A stretch of DNA of 64,000 nt from Flavobacterium poyangense (lineage in GTDB: Bacteria > Bacteroidota > Bacteroidia > Flavobacteriales > Flavobacteriaceae), in assembly GCF_011751075.1 (NCBI RefSeq), contig NZ_JAALLN010000006.1, forward strand, positions 1 through 64,000, written 5' to 3'. Below the pieces are notes generated by a model. The model was not told the DNA's origin, ran no database searches, and saw nothing but the letters and a program-made list of their open reading frames with translations. Of the stretch, positions 1-7,864 are shown in pieces. The number at the start of each line of letters is the position of its first letter. The first letter of the stretch is position 1. A program made the translations under genes and the position numbers.

Positions 1-73
1 CCCGAACAGAGAAGTTAAGCCCGCCTGCGCAGATGGTACTGCAGTTATGTGGGAGAGTATGTCGTCGCCTTTC
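1..73 (+). rRNA. rrf: 5S ribosomal RNA, 3' part (partial)
   Basis: The window opens with the conserved 5S core (CCGAACAGAGAAGTTAAGC), followed by the GGGAGAGTATGTCGTCGCC 3' region. The 5' portion lies outside the window, so this is the distal end of an rRNA operon read left to right. The exact 3' end is judged from the closing stem (CCTTTCT) and is uncertain by a few bases. A strong hairpin terminator follows immediately. Confidence 0.93.
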
Positions 74-78
74 TTTTG

Positions 79-110
79 AAAACCCTGTTCTAACGAACGG
101 GGTTTTTTGT
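79..110 (+). terminator. rRNA operon intrinsic terminator
   Basis: An inverted repeat AAACCCTGTTC / GAACGGGGTTT with a TAAC loop (80-90 and 95-105, one G-T pair) is followed by a T run. It sits a few bases after the 5S 3' end, as expected for the end of an rRNA operon. Confidence 0.85.
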
Positions 111-129
111 TTTATAACGTTTTTTAAAT

Positions 130-226
130 TCCGCAGAGATTCGCAAAGAAGACACAGAGAGACACAGAGTTTAATCTAAATTTTTGTGAATCTCTGTGTT
201 TGCTTTGTGCAGCTCTGTGTAATCCT
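130..226. repeat. imperfect inverted repeat of the 'CACAGAG/CTCTGTG' type; rest of 111-456 has no gene
   Basis: The left arm carries AGATTCGCAAAG and two CACAGAG words. The right arm carries GAATCTCTGTG, TTTGCTTTGTG and CTCTGTG, so the segment can fold back on itself. Similar low-complexity palindromic elements recur in this window near 9.5-9.7 kb, 28.0 kb and 44.2-44.4 kb, which suggests a dispersed intergenic repeat family. The remaining sequence up to 456 is AT-rich and shows no coding potential I can support. It should hold the promoter of the LytTR gene. Confidence 0.55.
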
Positions 227-456
227 TGGGGATCGGGTATTATTTATAAATAAACGGTTCGTATAAAAACTCTTCCTCCTCTTAAAATAGTGTTGTTTGC
301 TTCGAAAAAATCTATCTTCGTTAATTAAGAAGTATCGCTTAACTTTTAGTAAAGAAGAACCAATCTAGAAAAAAAAGTAAAATGGTTAAAAATTAGAGCT
401 TCAATTTTGAGGAGCTTTGGTATTTAATAGAATTTTACGCTAACAATATTGTGGAA

Positions 457-780
457 ATGACAAATACTTTCGCTTTTATAAAAACAGATAAAAAACTGAT
501 TAAGATTTGCTTTGATGAAATAACGGTCATAAAAGGCTTAGGTAATTATGTTGAAATATTGACGGTTGAAAACAAAAGACATATTTATTATAAATCATTA
601 AAGGAATTAATTGACAATTTGCCGGACGAATTCATGAGAGTTCATAATTCTTATATCGTAAACTTGACTAACATCGATTCTTTTGAGGATAATCATTTAC
701 TGGTAAATGGAATTAGAATTTCTGTTGCGAAAAGTTATCGGGAATGTCTAAGTTCGAGGATTAATACGTTTATGCTTTAA
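457..780 (+). CDS. orphan LytTR-type DNA-binding protein
   Basis: The 108-residue product is essentially a single LytTR DNA-binding domain. It starts with an F-I-K-T strand, continues with ICFDEITVIKGLGNYVEI, and carries the family signature R-V-H-N-S-Y-I-V-N at about residues 62-70. LytTR domains normally follow a CheY-like receiver in response regulators. Here no receiver is present, and none is encoded directly upstream, where the sequence is non-coding back to the rRNA terminator. It is probably a constitutive or protein-partner-controlled transcription factor, or the surviving end of a lost two-component regulator. The ATG at 457 was chosen over an in-frame GTG at 451. The next gene is about 100 bp downstream on the same strand, so joint transcription is possible but not evident. 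The target is unknown. Confidence 0.8.
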   Translation: MTNTFAFIKTDKKLIKICFDEITVIKGLGNYVEILTVENKRHIYYKSLKELIDNLPDEFMRVHNSYIVNLTNIDSFEDNHLLVNGIRISVAKSYRECLSSRINTFML

Positions 781-887
781 CATTCAAATAAAATTTAATA
801 CCAGTCACATAAATAATCCGTTCAAGGAAATAAATATTTTTTTTGACATCATCTAAGCGTGTTAATTTGTTCTCAAATCATAAAAAA

Positions 888-1412
888 ATGAAAAGAACAA
901 TTTTAAAATTAGCAGTATTAATTATGGTGATGCAAAATGTTAATGCACAGAAAACAAAAACATTTCCTTTAAAGGACGATGTTTTAACAATAGATGGTTT
1001 GGTAAAAGCTTTCTACGAAGTAGTGTCAGGTGAAGCAGGGGAAAAGAGACAATGGGAAAGAGATTCATCTCTTCACAACCCCAAGGCTATTTATTCTTAT
1101 TTATCAAATGAAAAAGGGGAATTGAAACAAGTAGCTTTGTCTGTGGAAGAGTTTCATAAAGAAACAGATGATATGGTGCTGAAAACTGCATTTTATGAAA
1201 CGGAAATTAACAGGGAAGTAAACGTGTTTGGTGCCATTGCAAACGTCTGGAGTACCTATGAAACCCGATTAGAAAAAAACGGAGCTGTTGTAAGACGTGG
1301 CATAAATAGTATTCAGCTTTTTTATTCGAATAATAGATGGGAAATTATTTCTGTAGTTTTTGATAAAGAAAGTGAGCATAATAGAATTCCGCAAACTTTT
1401 AATGTGAAATAA
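888..1412 (+). CDS. small secreted NTF2-like (SnoaL/lumazine-binding type) protein
   Basis: A 174-residue protein with a clear Sec signal peptide (KRTILKLAVLIMVMQNVNAQ, cleavage after the Ala before Gln, a common Bacteroidota pattern). The ATG at 888 places the basic residues directly before the hydrophobic core. An upstream in-frame TTG at 843 would add a non-signal extension and was rejected. The mature part has the length and layout of an NTF2-like fold: an N-terminal helix around D-G-L-V-K-A-F-Y-E-V-V-S-G, then paired strands ending in S-I-Q-L-F-Y-S-N-N-R-W-E-I-I-S-V-V-F. That last pattern is typical of the final strands of SnoaL-like and nuclear-transport-factor-2-like proteins in flavobacteria. 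No catalytic residues can be named. The likely location is periplasmic. The function is unknown. Confidence 0.72.
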   Translation: MKRTILKLAVLIMVMQNVNAQKTKTFPLKDDVLTIDGLVKAFYEVVSGEAGEKRQWERDSSLHNPKAIYSYLSNEKGELKQVALSVEEFHKETDDMVLKTAFYETEINREVNVFGAIANVWSTYETRLEKNGAVVRRGINSIQLFYSNNRWEIISVVFDKESEHNRIPQTFNVK

Positions 1413-1574
1413 AATGGAGCAAAGTTATATGTAGGTTAGAGAAATAGGATTCAAAAGGAATTAAGCGCTTAGTACTTTGGGGTTTCATGTAATAACCGAA
1501 ATGATACTCAAAAATAACTGGTGAGTAATGATTTTGAATCTTATTTTATGTTAATATTATTAAATAAAATAGTA

Positions 1575-1582
1575 TATATTTG
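1575..1582 (+). promoter_or_regulatory. Bacteroidota -7 promoter box (TATATTTG) for the polyamine operon
   Basis: TATATTTG fits the TAnnTTTG consensus of the Bacteroidota primary sigma factor. It lies 26 bp before the speD start, giving a predicted leader of roughly 20 nt. I do not see a convincing -33 TTTG, so the call rests on the -7 element and its position. Confidence 0.45.
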
Positions 1583-1608
1583 CCCACTTTTGTACCTAAA
1601 TAACTTTA

Positions 1609-1971
1609 ATGGATTTACCTCCTTACTCACCAGGATTGCATAAACTGGTTACGCTACATGTTGATGAAACTCATAAACTAACCGATAGTAAGGGTTTTGT
1701 TGATGTTACCAATTTGATTTTGGAGAAATATTTTCTGGAAAAAGTGGGTGTTGTTGTTCATGATTTTGAAAACGACAGTTTTACGATTTCATTCTGTTTA
1801 AAAGAATCTCATATTTGTATACATACCTGGCCGGAATACAATCAGTTAACACTTGATGTTTATTTGTGTAATTATCTTCAGGACAATTCACAGAAGGTAA
1901 AAGATGTGATGGCAGATTATGTTGCTTATTTTGAAGGAACAATTATAAAAGATTTTGAAATTAACCGTTAG
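1609..1971 (+). CDS. speD: S-adenosylmethionine decarboxylase proenzyme (class 1B, short bacterial type)
   Basis: This 120-residue protein has the diagnostic proenzyme motif K-E-S-H-I-C-I-H-T-W-P-E. Ser67 is the expected self-cleavage residue that becomes the pyruvoyl cofactor; His72 and Cys87 occupy the positions of the processing and proton-donor residues. The enzyme decarboxylates AdoMet to give the aminopropyl donor used by spermidine-type synthases. The length matches the Thermotoga/Bacillus class rather than the long E. coli class. It is the first gene of a tight operon, with the next gene starting 3 bp after its stop. A spermidine-synthase-like gene occurs four genes on, so the aminopropyl donor is probably made for that enzyme. 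Processing is inferred from conserved residues only. Confidence 0.92.
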   Translation: MDLPPYSPGLHKLVTLHVDETHKLTDSKGFVDVTNLILEKYFLEKVGVVVHDFENDSFTISFCLKESHICIHTWPEYNQLTLDVYLCNYLQDNSQKVKDVMADYVAYFEGTIIKDFEINR

Positions 1972-1974
1972 TAT

Positions 1975-3204
1975 ATGAAAGTTCCTTGTTACGATTGCAA
2001 TACTGTCACCGAATTAGAGGTTGGTTTTGAGGTGATTAATTTTGTTTGTCCAAAGTGTCATAGCGTTTATGAAAAAGACGAAGGCGGAGCGTTCAAACGA
2101 AAATCAAAACTTAAGGGAGGTAATAATGATTTTGCCTTTACTATTGGAAACAAAGGATCTTTAAAAGGAGTTGAATATACCATTACAGGTATGATGGTAA
2201 AAAAAGTAGGTAGGGCTCATTTGTGGAGGGAGTACATCCTGACAAGCGCAAAAAATGAGTTCGTCTATCTTTCTGAAGTAGATGGCCATTGGATATTTTT
2301 AAAAGAAATTGAAGATAAATATGATGTTAAGGGACATCCTCGGTCATTAGATTATAAAGAGGATAAATTTAATTTATATGAATATTGTGATGTTGCAATA
2401 GAAAAAGCAGAGGGGTTTTTCGATTTTTCGTTGCCCAATACCTGGATTCACATGGTGGAGTATATTAGACCTCCTTTTATGATTTCTATTGAAAAGATGA
2501 GTAATGTTGAAACTACTTATTTAGGAGAGTATATCAGTAAAAATGAAATCGCAAAAGGATTTCCTAATGGTATATTAAGATACCAAACGGGTGTAAGTGT
2601 TACGCAGCCTTTTTACTTTAATCTGAATAATACAGCCATAATATTTTGTTTTTTTGCTTTATTGATTATTTCTTCGAACTGGTATATTTATAAAGATCAG
2701 GCGAAGCAACAGGTGTTTGACAAGGAAATAACTTTTGATCAGTACAATAATAAAGAGCTCATAAGTGACTCGTTTGAGTTAAAAGGAGGTTCGGCGCCGT
2801 TGTCTATTTTAGTGGCAACAGAGGTTGATAATTCGTGGGCCAATGTGGATGTCGCTTTGGTTAACGAAAGAACCAATGAAGAAATTCACGCCAATAAAGA
2901 CATTGAGTATTATTCGGGCTACGAAGATGGAACAAGTTGGACAGAGGGAAATCAGTCTGAAGAATTTAATATTTGCGGGGTAAAAGAAGGAAAATACCAT
3001 CTTTTGATTACACCTCAGAAAGCCCCGGAAGATGTTCGTAATAATGTGATGAGAATTAAGGTAGTCTGGAACGAACCTTCAAGTCGAAATGTTTGGTTGG
3101 TTATTATCTTTATGGTAGTGGTTCTGGCGATCATATGGTATGCCAGGCTAAATTATGAGAAAAGAAGATGGTCCGACAGTAATTATTCTCCTTATAGCGA
3201 ATAA
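1975..3204 (+). CDS. DUF4178 membrane protein with N-terminal zinc ribbon
   Basis: A 409-residue protein. Residues 5-28 form a putative zinc ribbon (C-Y-D-C ... C-P-K-C). The block around residues 55-160, with G-V-E-Y-T-I-T-G-M, LWREYIL and a long Y-E-Y-C-D-V-A-I strand region, matches what I know of the DUF4178 family. A membrane helix follows at about 221-239, then an extracytoplasmic beta-rich segment (about 245-370), and a second membrane helix at about 373-391 before a short basic tail. DUF4178 genes are known to travel with AdoMet decarboxylase, DUF350 and spermidine-synthase-like genes, exactly as here, but no biochemical activity is established to my knowledge. It starts 3 bp after speD. 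It is probably a membrane scaffold or substrate-handling component of the system (inference). Confidence 0.8.
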   Translation: MKVPCYDCNTVTELEVGFEVINFVCPKCHSVYEKDEGGAFKRKSKLKGGNNDFAFTIGNKGSLKGVEYTITGMMVKKVGRAHLWREYILTSAKNEFVYLSEVDGHWIFLKEIEDKYDVKGHPRSLDYKEDKFNLYEYCDVAIEKAEGFFDFSLPNTWIHMVEYIRPPFMISIEKMSNVETTYLGEYISKNEIAKGFPNGILRYQTGVSVTQPFYFNLNNTAIIFCFFALLIISSNWYIYKDQAKQQVFDKEITFDQYNNKELISDSFELKGGSAPLSILVATEVDNSWANVDVALVNERTNEEIHANKDIEYYSGYEDGTSWTEGNQSEEFNICGVKEGKYHLLITPQKAPEDVRNNVMRIKVVWNEPSSRNVWLVIIFMVVVLAIIWYARLNYEKRRWSDSNYSPYSE

Positions 3205-3209
3205 AAAGT

Positions 3210-3389
3210 ATGAAAAATATATTTGATTTTATAAAGAGTAATGTAGCGGCACTAGTAATAGGGCTGTTTAGTTTTGGTGTTTATTTGTATTTTGCTTATT
3301 CGGGAAACCGAATTTGTGATTGCGAAACAACAGAAAGTTACAGCTCATCAGGAAATAGAAGTTCAGTAAATCGTTTTTATCATAAATAA
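3210..3389 (+). CDS. 59-residue single-pass membrane peptide inside the polyamine operon
   Basis: An ATG five bases after the DUF4178 stop opens a 59-codon frame ending 11 bp before the DUF350 start, so it fills the gap in the operon exactly. The product has a short N-terminus (M-K-N-I-F-D-F-I-K-S), one hydrophobic helix (about residues 12-30, VAALVIGLFSFGVYLYFAY), and a polar tail with a C-D-C pair at residues 36-38 followed by a Ser-rich stretch. I recognise no family. The position, spacing and clean transmembrane design argue that it is a real gene. A role as a small subunit or regulator of the membrane complex is inference. It is short enough that automated calling may miss it. Confidence 0.7.
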   Translation: MKNIFDFIKSNVAALVIGLFSFGVYLYFAYSGNRICDCETTESYSSSGNRSSVNRFYHK

Positions 3390-3400
3390 ATCTTTAAACT

Positions 3401-3616
3401 ATGGATTTAATACATTATCAACCCATTGTCAATTCGATTCTTTTCTCTTTGTTAGGAATTATTATTTTGTTGGTCGCTTATTTTATAATCGAGAAAATTA
3501 CTCCGGAGAATACATGGAAAGAAGTAGTAGAGAAAAACAATGTTGCCGTTGCCATTGTGCTAGCCTCATTTATCATTGGAATCTCAATGATTATTAGTGC
3601 AGCAATTCATGGGTAA
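3401..3616 (+). CDS. DUF350 family small membrane protein
   Basis: A 71-residue protein with two predicted membrane helices (about 8-30 and 46-68) separated by a polar loop containing I-T-P-E-N-T-W-K-E. This matches one repeat unit of the DUF350 family, which includes E. coli YjfL; YjfL is longer and carries more helices. DUF350 genes are repeatedly found next to polyamine-type aminopropyltransferases and membrane-stress genes, but their function is not known. It overlaps the downstream enzyme gene by 8 bp, which points to translational coupling. A pore or membrane anchor for the system is a guess. Confidence 0.8.
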   Translation: MDLIHYQPIVNSILFSLLGIIILLVAYFIIEKITPENTWKEVVEKNNVAVAIVLASFIIGISMIISAAIHG

Positions 3617-5129
3617 AAAGTTTATTAAGTTTGAATTTTTGCTTCTCTTTGCGGTTTTCATAATCGCAACCTGTGGACTCGTTTATGAACTTGTAGCAGG
3701 AACTCTTGCGAGTTATTTGTTGGGCGATTCTGTAAAGCAATTTTCATTTATCATTGGAGTATACCTGTTTTCTATGGGTATAGGCTCCTTTTTTTCTAAG
3801 TTTTTCAATAAAAATCTGCTGAATACTTTCGTTGAAATCGAAATACTCGTTGGATTAATTGGAGGACTGAGCTCTGTTGTCTTGTTTTTATTGTTTGAAA
3901 GTGTAGCTTCCTTTCAATTCATTTTATACCTGCTTGTTTTTGTAACCGGTTTTTTGGTTGGACTGGAAATTCCGTTACTGATGAACATATTAAAAGACAA
4001 AGTCGAGTTTAAAGATCTGGTGTCAAATGTATTTACTTTCGATTATATTGGAGCGTTATTAGCATCCATACTTTTTCCTTTGATTTTAGTCCCGAAGTTA
4101 GGTATCATGGGGACTTCATTGTTCTTTGGAATGATTAATATCAGTATTGCTATTGTACTATGTTTTATTCTGAAATCAGAATTAAAAAGAAGCTATTTTT
4201 TAAAAGCAAAAGCTATTTTTTCATTTCTATTATTGTTGACAGTTTTTATATTTTCAGAATCTATTTTGTCTTATTCTGAAGGAAAGTTATACGGAGAAAA
4301 TATAATTTATACCAATTCAACACCCTATCAGCGCATTGTTTTAACGCACAATAAAAGTGATTACAGGCTTTATCTTAACAACAATCTACAGTTTAGTTCT
4401 GCCGATGAATACCGTTATCACGAAGCATTGGTGCATCCCGTAATGTCGATTGCTAAAAAAATCGATCGCGTCTTGGTTTTGGGCGGAGGAGACGGTTTGG
4501 CGGTAAGGGAAATTTTAAAATATAAGGATGTAAAAGCAATTACTCTGGTCGATTTAGATCAGGGGATGACGAAGTTGTTTAAAACCAATAAAGTTTTGAC
4601 CGATTTTAATCAAAATTCATTAAACAACTCAAAAGTTACCGTAATCAATACCGATGCCTATATTTGGGCAAAAAGTTGTAAAGTAAAATATGATGTCGTA
4701 ATTATCGATTTTCCGGACCCTTCAAATTACAGTTTAGGGAAATTGTATTCTTTAAATTTTTATCAAACAATTCAAAATATTATTCAGCCAGATGCAGCAG
4801 TCGTGGTACAAACAACGTCGCCTTATTTTGCCCCAAAATCTTTTTGGTGTATCAATAAAACGGTGATGGCTGTTTTCCCTCAGGTCGATGCCTATCATGC
4901 TTATGTACCTTCTTTTGGAGAATGGGGATTCACCATTGCCATAAATGGTTTTAATACCACTTTTAATACGGTGAACAGAAAAGTGTCCGGATTGAAATTT
5001 TACAATTATCAGTTTGATCGATTCAATTATTTTACCGGAGATATGATTTCAAATGAAATAGAGATTAATCGTTTAGACAACCAAATTTTAGTACGCTATT
5101 TTGATGAAGAATGGGGAAAGTTACAGTAG
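3609..5129 (+). CDS. membrane-embedded spermidine-synthase-like aminopropyltransferase
   Basis: A 506-residue fusion. Residues 1 to about 205 hold six or seven membrane helices. The C-terminal half (about 215-500) is a spermidine-synthase fold with the nucleotide-binding motif V-L-G-G-G-D-G-L-A-V-R-E near residue 290, an acidic T-L-V-D-L-D-Q strand end that binds the aminoacyl-ribose of the donor, and D-F-P-D-P near residue 367, where the catalytic Asp of SpeE enzymes lies. The L-Y-S-L-N-F-Y segment after it is also typical. The enzyme should transfer an aminopropyl group from decarboxylated AdoMet, supplied by speD upstream, to an acceptor at the membrane. The acceptor cannot be read from sequence. 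The ATG at 3609 was preferred to a GTG at 3597. Its 3' end overlaps the next gene by 26 bp. Confidence 0.87.
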   Translation: MGKKFIKFEFLLLFAVFIIATCGLVYELVAGTLASYLLGDSVKQFSFIIGVYLFSMGIGSFFSKFFNKNLLNTFVEIEILVGLIGGLSSVVLFLLFESVASFQFILYLLVFVTGFLVGLEIPLLMNILKDKVEFKDLVSNVFTFDYIGALLASILFPLILVPKLGIMGTSLFFGMINISIAIVLCFILKSELKRSYFLKAKAIFSFLLLLTVFIFSESILSYSEGKLYGENIIYTNSTPYQRIVLTHNKSDYRLYLNNNLQFSSADEYRYHEALVHPVMSIAKKIDRVLVLGGGDGLAVREILKYKDVKAITLVDLDQGMTKLFKTNKVLTDFNQNSLNNSKVTVINTDAYIWAKSCKVKYDVVIIDFPDPSNYSLGKLYSLNFYQTIQNIIQPDAAVVVQTTSPYFAPKSFWCINKTVMAVFPQVDAYHAYVPSFGEWGFTIAINGFNTTFNTVNRKVSGLKFYNYQFDRFNYFTGDMISNEIEINRLDNQILVRYFDEEWGKLQ

Positions 5130-6732
5130 TTCCAGAAGAAGCTTTGTAAAAGGAATTACGGCCTCATTGCTTCTTGTTCCGTTTTTGCAGTTTTGTACCG
5201 ATAAAATAGCTGTTTTAATGATTCGTTTGTCAGGTACAAAACATCTTTTGGGACACCGCTTATGGATCAAAGATTTTCCGGAACCTGTTTCTCAGATACA
5301 AACTTCCTATCTTATTGTTGGAGGTGGAATTTCGGGCTTAAGCGCTGCACGTCAACTAACAAAAAGAGGTATTTCCGATTTTGTGTTGGTGGAGATGGAA
5401 GGACATCTAGGAGGAAATTCTTCAAACGGAGAAAACCAATATTCCAAGTATCCTCTTGGGGCTCATTATCTGCCTTTGCCTAATTTTCAGGATAAAGAAT
5501 TATTGAATTTTTTGGAAGAAGAAAAAATAATCCTGAGTTATGATACAAAAGGCTTTCCTGTTTTTGATGAATTGCAGCTCACTTTTGCGCCCGACGAAAG
5601 ATTGTTTTATAAAAACAGTTGGCAGGAAGGTGTAGTTCCGAAAGAAGGAAATTCTAAGGCAGAAGAGGAAGAATTAGTAGCCTTTTTTAAGCTAATGGAT
5701 ACTTTTAGAGCCGGAAAAGGACAAGATGGAAAATACCTGTTTGATATTCCGCTTTATCTTTCTTCTACTGATGAAAATTCGAGAAGTTTAGACAAAATAA
5801 CGATGAAAGAATGGTTTGTGAAAAACAATTTCACATCGGAACCTTTATTCAATTATATCGACTATTGTTGCAAAGACGATTTTGGTTTGGGAATCGAATA
5901 TGTTTCTGCTTGGGCAGGAATTCATTATTTTGCCGGAAGAAAGCAGGATGTTACATCAGATAAAATAGAAAGTGTTTTAACATGGCCTGAAGGAAATGCC
6001 AGATTAACAAGTCATTTAAAGAGATATTCAAAAGACAAAGCACTTAAAAATCATTTGGTTTACGAACTCAAAATCGAGAATAATAAAGTAATTGCGAAAA
6101 CATTTGATGACCATAAAAAAACGACTGTTGCTATTGTTGCCGATAAAGTCATTATGGCAACACCTCAATTTGTAAATCAATATATTCTAAAAGAGAGAAA
6201 GCAGTATGCAAAAGAGTTTCATTATGCGCCCTGGCTTTTGGCAACTCTTGTTGTTTCGGATTTGGGAGATAATTTTAGTTTTCCGTTGTCTTGGGATAAT
6301 GTCATTTATGGAGCAAAAGGCTTGGGATATGTATACGATCAGCATCAGTCTTTAAATCAGGTACAATCTAAAAAAGTGATTACGTATTATTACAGTTTTT
6401 CGGGCCCTGATCTCAAAAAGACCAGAAAAGAAATTCATAAAAAGAAAACGGACTATTGGAAACAAATGGTTTTTGACGATTTAAAGATGGCGCATCCGGA
6501 TATCGAAAGTGTAACCGAAGAAATGAATGTTTTTGTGTTAGGCCACGGAATGATTAGTCCGGTTCCGGGTTTTATCTTTGGAGAAGCTAAAAAACAAGCA
6601 TCAAAAAGTATTGAAAATCGAGTGTATTTTGCGCACACTGATTTATCGGGGATTTCTATTTTTGAAGAAGCCTTCCATCAGGGGGTTAATGTTGTAAATC
6701 AGATTCTAGATGAGACAACCCTGGATTCATAA
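5104..6732 (+). CDS. Tat-exported FAD-dependent oxidoreductase (amine-oxidase-like)
   Basis: A 542-residue flavoprotein. The N-terminus carries a twin-arginine signal (S-S-R-R-S-F-V-K-G at about residues 9-17, then a hydrophobic stretch ending in L-Q-F-C, which could also serve as a lipobox). After about 50 residues comes the dinucleotide-binding motif Y-L-I-V-G-G-G-I-S-G-L-S-A-A-R with the ribose-binding acidic residue further on (VLVEMEGHLGGNS), as in flavin amine oxidases and desaturases. The C-terminal G-I-S-I-F-E-E-A-F-H-Q-G block matches the usual FAD-closing region. Tat export implies that the folded, FAD-loaded enzyme works outside the cytoplasm. In this operon an oxidation of polyamine-like amines is the obvious suggestion, but this is inference. 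The start at 5104 (a TTG lies at 5101) overlaps the previous gene by 26 bp. Confidence 0.8.
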   Translation: MKNGESYSSSRRSFVKGITASLLLVPFLQFCTDKIAVLMIRLSGTKHLLGHRLWIKDFPEPVSQIQTSYLIVGGGISGLSAARQLTKRGISDFVLVEMEGHLGGNSSNGENQYSKYPLGAHYLPLPNFQDKELLNFLEEEKIILSYDTKGFPVFDELQLTFAPDERLFYKNSWQEGVVPKEGNSKAEEEELVAFFKLMDTFRAGKGQDGKYLFDIPLYLSSTDENSRSLDKITMKEWFVKNNFTSEPLFNYIDYCCKDDFGLGIEYVSAWAGIHYFAGRKQDVTSDKIESVLTWPEGNARLTSHLKRYSKDKALKNHLVYELKIENNKVIAKTFDDHKKTTVAIVADKVIMATPQFVNQYILKERKQYAKEFHYAPWLLATLVVSDLGDNFSFPLSWDNVIYGAKGLGYVYDQHQSLNQVQSKKVITYYYSFSGPDLKKTRKEIHKKKTDYWKQMVFDDLKMAHPDIESVTEEMNVFVLGHGMISPVPGFIFGEAKKQASKSIENRVYFAHTDLSGISIFEEAFHQGVNVVNQILDETTLDS

Positions 6733-7732
6733 ATCTAAAACAGATTTCTTTTTTATAATTGGTCCATCCTTTTTTGTGCTGGCTGTCATTTTCCTGTTTC
6801 AGGATTTTATAAGCAAGATCGAGGAGCAATATTCATTTTATACTTGGCTTTTTTTAATTGTTTTTATAGATGTTGCACATGTTTATGCGACTTTATTTAA
6901 AACCTATTTTGTGAAAAATGAGTTTGAAAAGAGGAAAAAACTCCTGACAATTTTACCTCTAATCTGTTTCTTTATAGGTTTTGTTTTGTATGCTTTTGGT
7001 GCAATTGTATTTTGGTCTTTTCTGGCTTATGTTGCTGTTTATCATTTTGTCAGACAGCAATATGGTTTTATGCGACTGTATGCCCGAAATGAGAACAAAA
7101 CAAAAATGTCGGTTTGTATAGACAATCTGGCCATTTATGCGTCAACCGGATACCCAATGTTGTATTGGTTTTTGTCGTCCCCAAGAAAATTTAATTGGTT
7201 TGTGGAGAATGAATTTTTCCATTTTCATAATCAACAGGTTTTGACAATTGCATTTTGGATCTACCTTACGATTTTAATGGTATATCTGATTTATACTTTG
7301 TACAAATCATTAAGAAACAGCTTCTTTAATATACCTAAAAACAGCATTATTTTAGGGACTGCGCTTTCTTGGTATTTTGGGATTGTGTATTTTAATAATG
7401 ACTTAATTTTTACATTGTTGAATGTTATTTCTCACGGCATCCCTTACATGGCGCTGGTTTATTTTAGAGAAATAGAGAATAAAACAGCTGTTGAGTTGGG
7501 AATGTTGCGGTATTTAAAAAAGTACAAAGGTATTTTTTGCTATGCCTTAATTTTAGTGTGTATAGCTTTTGCAGAAGAATTTCTTTGGGAAGTTTTTGTG
7601 TGGAATGAAAATATCTCTTTTGAAGCAACTAGTTTTTCAGGATGGGAATTTTTGGCAGTACCTTTATTGAGTGTCCCGCAGTTTACGCACTACATTCTGG
7701 ATGGATTTATATGGAAATCGAATAAGGGGTAA
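6710..7732 (+). CDS. polytopic membrane protein of unknown function, last gene of the polyamine operon
   Basis: A 340-residue protein with eight or nine predicted membrane helices. Its start overlaps the end of the FAD oxidoreductase gene by 23 bp, so it belongs to the same operon. Several histidines lie in or next to helices: D-V-A-H-V-Y near residue 47, V-Y-H-F-V-R-Q-Q-Y-G-F near 112, I-S-H-G-I-P-Y near 244 and F-T-H-Y-I-L-D-G-F near 328. The spacing recalls histidine-box membrane oxygenases and carotenoid-cleaving Brp/Blh proteins, but I cannot match either family with confidence. A metal-dependent membrane enzyme acting after the amine oxidase, or a transporter, are both possible. A strong hairpin 74 bp downstream ends the operon. 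Confidence 0.7.
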   Translation: MRQPWIHKSKTDFFFIIGPSFFVLAVIFLFQDFISKIEEQYSFYTWLFLIVFIDVAHVYATLFKTYFVKNEFEKRKKLLTILPLICFFIGFVLYAFGAIVFWSFLAYVAVYHFVRQQYGFMRLYARNENKTKMSVCIDNLAIYASTGYPMLYWFLSSPRKFNWFVENEFFHFHNQQVLTIAFWIYLTILMVYLIYTLYKSLRNSFFNIPKNSIILGTALSWYFGIVYFNNDLIFTLLNVISHGIPYMALVYFREIENKTAVELGMLRYLKKYKGIFCYALILVCIAFAEEFLWEVFVWNENISFEATSFSGWEFLAVPLLSVPQFTHYILDGFIWKSNKG

Positions 7733-7805
7733 TAGAGTATCGAATTTGTTTTATAAAATTGGAGATTACAAACAATAAGTTCAAATAGGATTTGAAAATT
7801 ATACT

Positions 7806-7843
7806 AAAAACCCTTGTAAAAATATTCTACAAGGGTTTTTTTA
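7806..7843. terminator. bidirectional intrinsic terminator after the polyamine operon
   Basis: AAAAACCCTTGTA (7806-7818) pairs perfectly with TACAAGGGTTTTT (7828-7840) around a nine-base loop. A-runs and T-runs flank both sides. It lies between two convergent genes and can end transcription from both. Confidence 0.85.
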
Positions 7844-7864
7844 CTATTCTGTAAAACCGAATTA

